In this document: positions 1 to 5,836 of the stretch, piece by piece | Layout: every line of letters begins with the position of its first letter | How positions within the stretch are numbered: position 1 is the stretch's first letter | Assembly: GCA_011042755.1 (NCBI GenBank) | Contig: DRBY01000074.1 | Location: forward strand, 1-7,321 | Source: Thermoproteota archaeon | GTDB lineage: Archaea; Thermoproteota; Korarchaeia; Korarchaeales; Korarchaeaceae | Length of the DNA stretch: 7,321 nucleotides | Direction of reading: 5' to 3' | The notes under the pieces: generated by a model | Database searches by the model: none | Told to the model about the DNA's origin: nothing | The model's input: only the letters and a program-made list of their open reading frames with translations | Made by a program: the position numbers and the translations under genes

Positions 1-8
1 GCCTAGTC

Positions 9-638
9 ATGGAGGCGGCTAGGCAGGCTCTCCTGCTAGCCGCCTTATCTCTACCAAAGCAGAGGTCTATAGACCTCATAGGGGACAAGCTCGGTCTGAG
101 CAGGGCTGAGAGGGTAGCTGTTGAGAGGCTCGTTCGGTGGCCTGGGGAGGCCGTGGCATCGGCGGTCAAGAAGGTTCCGGCAGAGGCGGCCAGAGGGAGG
201 GACATCGGGGTTGACGGCCACAATGTCCTGATCACCGTGGAGGCTATGCTGATAGGCGAACCGGTCTTCCTGTGCTCGGATGGCTTCTTGAGGGATCTAA
301 GAGGGGTATTCTCGAGTTACAAACCATCTGAAGTGACTCCAGACGCCCTAAGGGAGATTGCAAGGGTTCTCAAGGAGATAGGGCCTCGCAGGGTCGTGAT
401 AGTCTTTGACGAACCCATGAGCCGCAGCGGAGAGCTGGCCGCCTTGACCAGGCAGGTCTTGTCTGAGTTCAAGCTTGCTGGCGACTCTCTGACCCACAAA
501 CATGTGGATACGTTCGTTGCTTCGCATGACGTGGCAGCTAGCTCGGATGTAGCGGTTATTGAGAAGGCCAAGTGCGTTTTAGATATCCCGGAACTCGTCG
601 CTAGGCGAAGGGGCCTTGAGCCTAAGGTTATCTGGTAG
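9..638 (+). CDS. DUF434/DUF5616 domain protein
   Basis: Conserved archaeal protein of unknown function, 209 residues. The N-terminal ~45 residues are helical and match the DUF434 pattern (an IGDKLGLSRAER-like stretch at 22-35). The rest matches the DUF5616 pattern, with four conserved blocks: DGHNVLITVE at 69-78, DGFLRD at 91-96, FDEPMSRSGELA at 133-144 and SSDVAVIE at 178-185. There is no signal peptide or membrane segment, so it should be cytoplasmic. The spacing of acidic residues (D-G-x-N, then hydrophobic strand-F-D, then S-D) resembles NYN/PIN-type nucleases; that is my inference, not an established function. The ATG at 9 fits the expected domain start, but the frame is open to the window edge, so an upstream start cannot be excluded. 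It precedes mtnA by 27 bp on the same strand and is probably co-transcribed with it; nothing seen ties it to methionine salvage. Confidence 0.85.
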   Translation: MEAARQALLLAALSLPKQRSIDLIGDKLGLSRAERVAVERLVRWPGEAVASAVKKVPAEAARGRDIGVDGHNVLITVEAMLIGEPVFLCSDGFLRDLRGVFSSYKPSEVTPDALREIARVLKEIGPRRVVIVFDEPMSRSGELAALTRQVLSEFKLAGDSLTHKHVDTFVASHDVAASSDVAVIEKAKCVLDIPELVARRRGLEPKVIW

Positions 639-656
639 CTCCACCCCTCAGGGTTC

Positions 657-663
657 GGTGATC
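657..663 (+). promoter_or_regulatory. Shine-Dalgarno site of mtnA
   Basis: GGTGATC lies two bases before the ATG at 666, with the GGTG core five bases away. It is an uninterrupted match to the complement of the archaeal 16S rRNA 3' end. This supports the ATG at 666 as the mtnA start and internal translation initiation on a message shared with the DUF434 gene. Confidence 0.65.
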
Positions 664-665
664 TC

Positions 666-1718
666 ATGCCACCAGCGCTTCCGTGGACTGTGAGACTGGA
701 AGAGGATAATGTAGTTCTGATAGATCAGACGGCTCTACCGACGGAGCTAAAGTTCGTGGAGTGTAGCGACGTTGAGTGCGTTGCTCGAGCGATTGAGACG
801 ATGGTGGTGAGGGGCGCGCCGGCAATTGGCGCCACGGCCGCCTTTGGCCTGGCTCTAGCGGCCATGCACTCTAAGGCCACCGATCCCAAGGCCTTGCTAG
901 AGGAACTCAAGGTGGCGGCCGAGAGGCTCAGGAAGACGCGGCCAACCGCAGTGAACCTCTTCTGGGCCATAGATCGAGTTATGTCCGCGGCCGTGAAGGC
1001 AGCCGACTCAGGCTCAGCAGATGCCATAAGGGAGAATGTGGTCAAGGAAGCCAAGGCCATAGCTCAAGAAGATGTGGATGCGAATATGGCCATAGGGAGG
1101 CATGGCGCGGAGCTAATAGACGATGGAATGACTATAATGACGATCTGCAACGCTGGAACGCTAGCTACGGTCTGGTATGGCACTGTCACGGCTCCAGTCT
1201 ATACGGCCTGGGATCAGGGAAAGAGGTTCTCCGTGATAGCTCTCGAGACCAGGCCCGTGCTCCAGGGAGCTAGGTTGACGGCGTATGAACTCCATGCGGC
1301 CGGCATACCGGTGACCCTGATCGTGGACGGCGCCGCCGCTCACACGATGAGGGAGAAGGGCGTAGACCTAATCTTCGTGGGAGCAGACAGAATACTGGCA
1401 GACGGTACCGTGTACAACAAGATAGGGACGTACAGCCTAGCCTTGGCGGCCAGAGCTCACGGAATTCCGTTCTTCTCAGTCGCTCCAACAAGCACATTCG
1501 ATTTGAAGTCGACCAGATCCGATGTCAGGATAGAGGAGAGGAGTCCCGACGAGGTCACACACGTTCGGGGAGTGAGGATAGCTCCAGAGGGCGTGAACGT
1601 ATTCAATCCGGCGTTCGACATGACTCCTCCAGAACTCCTCACTGGGATAATAACCGAGAAAGGAATCCTATATCAGCCCTTGAAGCTGTCTATAGCCAGA
1701 ACTCTCGGAACGCATTAA
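666..1718 (+). CDS. mtnA: S-methyl-5-thioribose-1-phosphate isomerase MtnA
   Basis: Cytoplasmic aldose-ketose isomerase converting 5-methylthioribose-1-phosphate to 5-methylthioribulose-1-phosphate in salvage of methylthioadenosine. The 350 residues are the normal family length. Seen: RGAPAIG at 49-55; CNAGTLAT at 161-168 carrying the catalytic cysteine, C161; ETRPVLQGARLTAYEL at 194-209; VGADRI at 238-243 carrying the catalytic aspartate, D241; NKIGTY at 251-256; and the C-terminal block EEVTH/RGVRIAPEGV-type at about 294-310 followed by NPAFDMTP at 314-321. The CNAG motif and the full C-terminal block separate it from ribose-1,5-bisphosphate isomerase and eIF2B-like relatives. A strong Shine-Dalgarno site supports the ATG. 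It follows the DUF434 gene by 27 bp and converges on the GIY-YIG-HAD gene with one base between the two stop codons. No other methionine-salvage gene is recognisable here, although the convergent HAD phosphatase could conceivably act in the pathway. Confidence 0.96.
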   Translation: MPPALPWTVRLEEDNVVLIDQTALPTELKFVECSDVECVARAIETMVVRGAPAIGATAAFGLALAAMHSKATDPKALLEELKVAAERLRKTRPTAVNLFWAIDRVMSAAVKAADSGSADAIRENVVKEAKAIAQEDVDANMAIGRHGAELIDDGMTIMTICNAGTLATVWYGTVTAPVYTAWDQGKRFSVIALETRPVLQGARLTAYELHAAGIPVTLIVDGAAAHTMREKGVDLIFVGADRILADGTVYNKIGTYSLALAARAHGIPFFSVAPTSTFDLKSTRSDVRIEERSPDEVTHVRGVRIAPEGVNVFNPAFDMTPPELLTGIITEKGILYQPLKLSIARTLGTH

Positions 1719-1719
1719 C

Positions 1720-2820
1720 CTACGCCTTCACGAGTACATCGTGAATCTGGGCAAGGCTCGTCAGGACCGGCGCGCCAACAGGCTCCTGTGGAGGATTCCG
1801 CCTAGCCAGGAGTATTCCCCTGATGCCGACGCTCTGAGGGGACAGCACATCCGATCTGAGAAGATCTCCCACGGTAACTGTGTCGTGTGGCTGGATCTCT
1901 AGGAGATCCAACGCTCTGACGTAGGCTTCTGGGTTAACCTTGTTGATCCCCAGATCCTCAGAAGTGATGATGGCGTCAAATGCTGAGCTGAGCCCTATCT
2001 TCTCGAGCTTCGCGCGCTGCCACCTCGAAAATCCGTCTGAGAGTAGGACGAGCTTGAAGCTCATCTTAGCTAAGTCTAGGATGGCGAAGGCATCTGGATA
2101 GGGCTCAGATAGATGAATAGATTCTTCCCAAAACTCTCTCTCAGCTTCTTCAGGCGGCGGTATCAGGGGGAACTTCTCCCTAAGCCTCTCGAAAACCCTC
2201 CTCTTGGAGTACTTCTCTGGCAACTCAGGCATCTCCGCATAGATGGACCGTCTGACATTCTCGTAGGACTCCACTAAGGCCTCTGGATCTATCCCCCACT
2301 TCTTAGCGAGATTCGTAACAGCCTGCAATCTCTTCAGGTCGTAGTCGCACAGAGTGCCATCTAGATCTACTATCACTACCTCGGCAGCTTCCCTGTATTT
2401 CGGCTTCATTCCGAGCTTGAGTATGGCAGATTCGGACGCCTTCCTCGCTATCGTGAGGTCGGTTCCAAGGTACTTGAGGTGTGAGCCAGTTCTAGCGTCG
2501 CTGCTACCGAACTTAGGGACCGGCTCTCCATCTAGCACCTCTGCGAGCTCATCTTCCATAGACGGATCTCGGGTCTCCCCGTAAATTGCGCAGAGGGGCT
2601 TTACCGCGGGGCTGGACGTGAGCCAGTCTATGTGCCAGCGCACCCTCTCTGGACGCCTCAGGTGTCTCTCGATCCTCTTCTGAAGTCTAGCCATCGCTCT
2701 GCCAACATACGCATAGTAGCCTTCCCTGAACTCTATGACGCCGAGAGAGCCAACCTTGAACTCACGGCTCTCTAGCACCTTAACGATGAGCAAGTAGACA
2801 CCGGAGTCCAAAGCCTGCAC
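1720..2820 (-). CDS. DUF123 GIY-YIG domain fused to HAD hydrolase
   Basis: A 366-residue two-domain protein. Residues 1-118 match DUF123, an archaeal-type GIY-YIG nuclease-like domain: GVY at 7-9, YVG at 38-40, R49 and H53 in RIERHLR, RWHIDWL at 61-67, E89/E91 and GSSD at 105-108. The usual Cys-x-Cys after GSSD is missing (A109, T111). After a linker, residues ~147-366 form a HAD phosphatase with all four motifs: DLDGT at 152-156 (nucleophile D152, acid/base D154), SDG at 261-263, K294, and GDLLRSD at 318-324 (D319, D324). The ~100-residue helical insert between motifs I and II is a C1 cap, as in phosphoglycolate phosphatases and nucleotidases; the substrate is not readable from sequence. The fusion is unusual to me. 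It is the last gene of the ogg-gyaR operon, 27 bp after gyaR. The start is uncertain: GTG at 2820 has no ribosome site, whereas TTG at 2811 has GGGTG six bases upstream. Domain calls are firm; function is open. Confidence 0.87.
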   Translation of the reverse strand: MQALDSGVYLLIVKVLESREFKVGSLGVIEFREGYYAYVGRAMARLQKRIERHLRRPERVRWHIDWLTSSPAVKPLCAIYGETRDPSMEDELAEVLDGEPVPKFGSSDARTGSHLKYLGTDLTIARKASESAILKLGMKPKYREAAEVVIVDLDGTLCDYDLKRLQAVTNLAKKWGIDPEALVESYENVRRSIYAEMPELPEKYSKRRVFERLREKFPLIPPPEEAEREFWEESIHLSEPYPDAFAILDLAKMSFKLVLLSDGFSRWQRAKLEKIGLSSAFDAIITSEDLGINKVNPEAYVRALDLLEIQPHDTVTVGDLLRSDVLSPQSVGIRGILLARRNPPQEPVGAPVLTSLAQIHDVLVKA

Positions 2821-2825
2821 CCGTG

Positions 2826-2859
2826 AAAAAGAGAGGAGAGAGGGGCTTCAGCTGAAGCC
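2826..2859 (-). terminator. Palindrome plus pyrimidine/T tract, possible attenuator
   Basis: A perfect 16-bp palindrome, GGCTTCAGCTGAAGCC, occupies 2844-2859 and contains the gyaR stop codon. As RNA it can form a 6-bp stem with an AGCU loop. Reading leftward on the minus strand, it is followed by an unbroken C/T tract ending in five T residues at 2826-2830, just before the GTG of the GIY-YIG-HAD gene. This resembles an intrinsic or pyrimidine-tract archaeal terminator and could cause partial termination inside the operon. A dyad operator is the alternative. Confidence 0.4.
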
Positions 2860-3846
2860 AGGAGGCCTCACGTTGACTACATCCTTGTTCACGAGCGTTG
2901 GCGGGATCTTCCCTTCCTTGAAGGCTATTAGGTTCTCTGCAACAATCTCCGCCATGCGCGACCGCGTCTCAATGCTCGCGCTTGCGGCGTGAGGCGCCAG
3001 AACCACGTTCTTGAGCTGGAGCAGCGGGTCGTCAGGCGGTATCGGCTCCTGCTCGAACACATCTAGGGCTGCGCCTGCTATCCAGCCCTCCTTCAGAGCT
3101 CTGTAGAGAGCCTTCTGATCCACGACCTTCCCTCTCGCCGTATTTATCAAGAAGGCCGTTGGCTTCATCATCTTCAGCTCCTTCTCGCCGATCATGTGGT
3201 AGGTCTCGGGTGTGAGGGGAGTGTGCAGGCTGACGAAGTCAGACTCCCTCAGCAGGGTCTCAAGGTCGACGAACTGAGCGCCAAGCTCCTTCTCAGCCTC
3301 TTCGTTCCTCACGATGTCGTAGTAGAGGATCCTCATGTTGAAGCCCTTTGCCCTCCTGGCCACGGCCCGACCTATTCTGCCCAGCCCCACGATGCCGAGA
3401 GTGGCTCCGTAGACATCCGTCCCGAGCATCATGAGCGGGTGCCAAGCCACCTCCCACTTCCCAGTCCTCACGTACTCATCCGCCTCGACTACCCTCCTGG
3501 CCACCGCGAGCATTAGAGCGAACGCGAAGTCTGCCACAGTCTCGGTGAGCACGCCAGGCGTGTTGGTAACGTAGATCCCTCTCTTTGTGGCCTCTGAGAC
3601 ATCTATGTTGTCGAACCCGACGGCGTACTGAGCGATTATTCTGAGCCGAGGCGCCGCATCCATAACCTCCGCATCTATGGGATCTGTCAGCAGGGAGACG
3701 AGCGCGTCCGCATCCTTAACCCTCTCTATGATGACCTCCTTGGGGGGCGGGGCCTCCTCAGGCCAGAGATCGACTTCAAAGTGCTCTTTGATCTTCGCTA
3801 GACCCCTCTCGGGGATCTCCCTAGTCATGAATAGCTTGGGCTTCAT
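2848..3846 (-). CDS. gyaR: Glyoxylate reductase / D-2-hydroxyacid dehydrogenase
   Basis: Cytoplasmic NAD(P)H-dependent D-2-hydroxyacid dehydrogenase, reducing glyoxylate to glycolate (or hydroxypyruvate to D-glycerate). At 332 residues it matches Thermococcus-type glyoxylate reductase along its whole length, from [12 protein letters not shown] at the N-terminus to IPPTLVN-DVV and a PGF tail. Seen: substrate-loop YAVGFDNID at 74-82; Rossmann motif GLGRIG at 154-159; and the catalytic set R238 (NTARGKVVD), E267 (FEQEP) and H286 (APHAASAS). The last motif reads PHAAS where PHIGS is usual. D177 at the end of the second Rossmann strand (YYD) suggests NADH rather than NADPH preference; this is inference. 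The ATG at 3846 has AGGTG at 3854-3858, seven bases upstream. It lies 46 bp after ogg and 27 bp before the GIY-YIG-HAD gene on the same strand. Phosphoglycerate dehydrogenase is a less likely alternative because there is no ACT/regulatory domain. Confidence 0.93.
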   Translation of the reverse strand: MKPKLFMTREIPERGLAKIKEHFEVDLWPEEAPPPKEVIIERVKDADALVSLLTDPIDAEVMDAAPRLRIIAQYAVGFDNIDVSEATKRGIYVTNTPGVLTETVADFAFALMLAVARRVVEADEYVRTGKWEVAWHPLMMLGTDVYGATLGIVGLGRIGRAVARRAKGFNMRILYYDIVRNEEAEKELGAQFVDLETLLRESDFVSLHTPLTPETYHMIGEKELKMMKPTAFLINTARGKVVDQKALYRALKEGWIAGAALDVFEQEPIPPDDPLLQLKNVVLAPHAASASIETRSRMAEIVAENLIAFKEGKIPPTLVNKDVVNVRPPGFS

Positions 3847-3879
3847 GGGGGAACACCTAGTCAGGGCGACTTAGACTTC

Positions 3880-3887
3880 CCTATAAG
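3880..3887 (-). promoter_or_regulatory. Possible internal TATA box for gyaR
   Basis: The 46-bp ogg-gyaR gap holds CTTATAGG (minus-strand reading), centred about 27 bases before position 3857. A start there would leave a leader of about 11 bases containing the end of the AGGTG ribosome site. It may let gyaR and the fusion gene be transcribed independently of ogg. The match is short and unsupported by data. Confidence 0.35.
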
Positions 3888-3892
3888 CAGCT

Positions 3893-4528
3893 TCACCTGA
3901 ACACAAAACCCGTCTTCATGCACCACATGTAGAGGTCAAGCTCGGCCAGAGTCAGGCCGATCTCGACCGCAACTCCTCTCAACACACCTTCCAATTCTAG
4001 GTACCTCTTCACAGTGAGGCTCTTGGGGAGATCGCTCACGAGAGCATAGTCACGCATTATCCTCAGGATGTGCCTGTCTATAATAGCCACATCCTTACGC
4101 CCAGTGTTCCTCAGGAAATGACTTGCCTCCTTCATCCCCAGTCCTGGAATTTCTCTTCTGAGCCAGTCTCTTGCTCTACGAGAGGTTAGGCTCGGGATTA
4201 CCCGCCTCACGTCTTTCACGAGTCTCATGGCTTGCACTATGAATCTAGCCCGGGTCTTGGGGAATCTGTGCCCCATCCTCCTCAACACATTCTCAATTTC
4301 TGGGGCCGAGCCCCCAAAGAGAAGGCCGGTACTCCAGAGGTGGGTTGCAATCTCGAAGGCTCTTACAGCCTTGAAGTTGGCCGCGAGTATGCAGAAAGCT
4401 AGTTCCCTAGCCCAAAGCCTCCAGTCTCCAGATCCTATCTCCTCGAACTCCTTTAGCCTCGCTTCCACGACTCTTGCGACCTCTGGATCGGTTCTCAGCC
4501 TCTGAATCTCTCTCACGAGCCTCTGCAT
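3893..4528 (-). CDS. ogg: Ogg2-type 8-oxoguanine DNA glycosylase/AP lyase
   Basis: Base-excision repair enzyme that removes 8-oxoguanine and nicks the resulting abasic site by beta-elimination. The 211 residues agree with the ~207 of archaeal Ogg2. Seen (numbering from this start): FCILAANF at 45-52; [13 protein letters not shown] at 86-98; helix-hairpin-helix [17 protein letters not shown] at 127-143 with catalytic lysine K133; and IIDRHIL at 149-155 with catalytic aspartate D151. Family Ogg2 proteins end in a lysine that helps recognise the oxidised base; this one ends FVFR, an arginine. The ATG at 4528 is preferred over ATG 4576 and TTG 4591: homology begins at this methionine, and the AT block at 4553-4561 is at TATA distance. 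The longer forms would run through the promoter, and the TTG form would overlap radA. It is the first gene of the operon with gyaR and the GIY-YIG-HAD gene. Confidence 0.92.
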   Translation of the reverse strand: MQRLVREIQRLRTDPEVARVVEARLKEFEEIGSGDWRLWARELAFCILAANFKAVRAFEIATHLWSTGLLFGGSAPEIENVLRRMGHRFPKTRARFIVQAMRLVKDVRRVIPSLTSRRARDWLRREIPGLGMKEASHFLRNTGRKDVAIIDRHILRIMRDYALVSDLPKSLTVKRYLELEGVLRGVAVEIGLTLAELDLYMWCMKTGFVFR

Positions 4529-4552
4529 TTGATCAAACTTTCGCACGCGCAC

Positions 4553-4561
4553 AATTATTAT
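4553..4561. promoter_or_regulatory. Shared divergent TATA element of ogg and radA
   Basis: AATTATTAT is an isolated nine-base A/T block in otherwise GC-rich DNA, inside the 56-bp gap between the two start codons. Its centre (4557) is 29 bases from the ogg ATG (4528, minus) and 28 from the radA ATG (4585, plus), so transcription would begin a few bases before each ATG. Neither gene has a GGAGG-type ribosome site, as expected for leaderless messages; ogg does have a partial TGATC match. The purine run GGGGA abuts the block in the ogg direction and could act as the BRE. The radA side is weaker. Confidence 0.6.
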
Positions 4562-4584
4562 CCCCACGCTGGACATCAGTTTTG

Positions 4585-5616
4585 ATGCCAAGAGGTAAGA
4601 GGAAGGTCGAGACCGAAGGGGGAACAGATGATGAGCTGAACGTCGACGAGGCGCAGGAGCTGGAAGTCGAGCCCTACGATGAGTTTGACCTGACGACTCT
4701 AGAGGGGGTCGGACCGACCATAGCCAAGAGGCTGAGTGAGGCAGGCTTCACCACGTTGGAGTCGATTGCTCTAACCTCTCCAGCCGAACTTTCGGCGGCC
4801 GCGGGGATACCCGCCTCCACAGCCGCAAAGATCATCGCGGCGGCTAGGAAGATTCTGAAAGTCGATGTCATGACGGCCTACGACTACTACCAGAGGAGGA
4901 AGACCGTCCAAAGGATCACGACGGGATCTAAGGCTCTCGACGAGCTGCTTGGCGGGGGAATCGAGACCCAGGCGATCACCGAGATATACGGACCATACGG
5001 GTCAGGGAAGACTCAGCTATGCCACCAACTCGCCGTGACGGTGCAGCTGCCTGTAGAGCGAGGAGGGCTCGGGAGAAGATGCCTGTACATCGACACGGAG
5101 GGAACCTTCAGGCCGGAGAGAATAGTCCAGATTGCAGAGAGATTTGAGCTCGATCCAGAAGAGATTCTAAAGAACATCCTTGTGGCTAGAGCATTCACCA
5201 GCGACCACCAGATGGTCGTTACCGAGAAAGCAGAACCCTACCTAAAGAAATACAACGTGGGTCTGATCATAGTGGATTCGCTGATAAGTCACTTTAGAGG
5301 GGAGTTCACTGGTAGGGAGAACCTTGCTGAGAGGCAGCAGAAGCTCAACAAGTATCTGCATCGCCTCCTCAGGTACGCGCTGGGCTACAACTTGGCGGTT
5401 CTCGTTACGAACCAGGTCATAGCAGATCCTTCTGCCTTCTTTGGGGATCCAAACAGGCCGGCTGGCGGACACGTGCTGGGGCACGGCGTGACTGCTAGGT
5501 TATACATCAAGAGGGGTAAGGGAAATCGGAGAATAGTGAAGTTGGTCAAGAGTCCCTATCTGCCTGAAGACGCTGTAGAGGTTGCCATAACCGGTGGCGG
5601 CATAGAAGACGTGTGA
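4585..5616 (+). CDS. radA: DNA repair and recombination protein RadA
   Basis: Archaeal RecA/Rad51-family recombinase that forms ATP-dependent filaments on single-stranded DNA and catalyses strand exchange. Length 343, normal for RadA. Residues 1-36 are charged and mostly acidic; 37-92 form the helix-hairpin-helix N-terminal domain ([12 protein letters not shown] at 39-50). The ATPase core has [20 protein letters not shown] at 110-129, Walker A GPYGSGKT at 136-143, [12 protein letters not shown] at 168-179, Walker B LIIVDS at 227-232, [13 protein letters not shown] at 244-256, TNQV at 275-278 and GGH at 294-296. Two departures stand out: the linker polymerisation motif FxxA reads VMTA at 95-98, and Walker A has PY where EF is usual. 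The frame is open upstream to an ATG at 4474, but that would overlap ogg; the ATG at 4585 gives the expected N-terminus and sits 28 bases from the shared TATA element. First gene of a plus-strand run, seven bases before the next start. Confidence 0.97.
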   Translation: MPRGKRKVETEGGTDDELNVDEAQELEVEPYDEFDLTTLEGVGPTIAKRLSEAGFTTLESIALTSPAELSAAAGIPASTAAKIIAAARKILKVDVMTAYDYYQRRKTVQRITTGSKALDELLGGGIETQAITEIYGPYGSGKTQLCHQLAVTVQLPVERGGLGRRCLYIDTEGTFRPERIVQIAERFELDPEEILKNILVARAFTSDHQMVVTEKAEPYLKKYNVGLIIVDSLISHFRGEFTGRENLAERQQKLNKYLHRLLRYALGYNLAVLVTNQVIADPSAFFGDPNRPAGGHVLGHGVTARLYIKRGKGNRRIVKLVKSPYLPEDAVEVAITGGGIEDV

Positions 5617-5623
5617 GGAAGCC

Positions 5624-5833
5624 ATGAACGCCATGATCCAAGTAGAGATAGAGGGGCAGGTATTAACGGTCAGCCGATTCACAAGAGTAGCAGATCTCCT
5701 CAGGGAGATGGGTCTCCACCCGGAGTCGACTCTAGTGCTCGTGAATGGCAGGCCGGCCCCAGAGAGAATGTACCTATCTCAGGGAGATCGCGTCAAGTTC
5801 GTGAAGGTGACTGTTCACTTCCAGGGTGTGTGA
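5624..5833 (+). CDS. ThiS/MoaD-like beta-grasp small protein
   Basis: A 69-residue ubiquitin-fold protein of the ThiS/MoaD type. The pattern is seen in the strand VEIEGQVLTV at 7-16, the helix RVADLLREMGL at 21-31, LVLVNGRPAP at 37-46 and LSQGDRVKFVKV at 51-62. Typical sulfur carriers end in Gly-Gly, the site of adenylation and thiocarboxylate formation; this one ends in HFQGV, with a single glycine followed by valine. No reading frame near the end supplies a GG tail. The gene starts seven bases after radA, with GAGG at 5615-5618 five bases upstream of the ATG, and ends three bases before the tRNA thiolase start. Tight spacing suggests translational coupling and a role with that enzyme, as sulfur donor or as a non-activated accessory subunit. 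ATG 5633 is a less likely alternative start. Confidence 0.82.
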   Translation: MNAMIQVEIEGQVLTVSRFTRVADLLREMGLHPESTLVLVNGRPAPERMYLSQGDRVKFVKVTVHFQGV

Positions 5834-5836
5834 CCA

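Noticed and set aside
317..667. Minus-strand open frame of 116 codons opposite the DUF434 gene
   Set aside because: It lies almost wholly opposite a gene with conserved motifs, shows no recognisable family, and is typical of antisense frames in GC-rich DNA.
725..1060. Minus-strand 111-codon frame opposite mtnA
   Set aside because: Ser/Ala/Thr-rich translation with no family likeness, opposite well-conserved MtnA sequence.
666..1718. Ribose-1,5-bisphosphate isomerase or eIF2B subunit instead of MtnA
   Set aside because: The CNAGTLAT motif, the 350-residue length and the RGVRIAPEGV/NPAFD C-terminal block are those of MtnA.
3196..3516. Plus-strand 106-codon frame opposite gyaR
   Set aside because: Its translation has no recognisable domain, and the opposite strand encodes the Rossmann core of GyaR.
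4227..4505. Plus-strand 92-codon frame opposite ogg
   Set aside because: No family likeness; it is the complement of conserved Ogg2 sequence.
4474..4584. Upstream extension of radA to an in-frame ATG at 4474
   Set aside because: It would overlap the 5' part of ogg on the other strand and adds 37 residues with no likeness to RadA; the ATG at 4585 gives a standard N-terminus.
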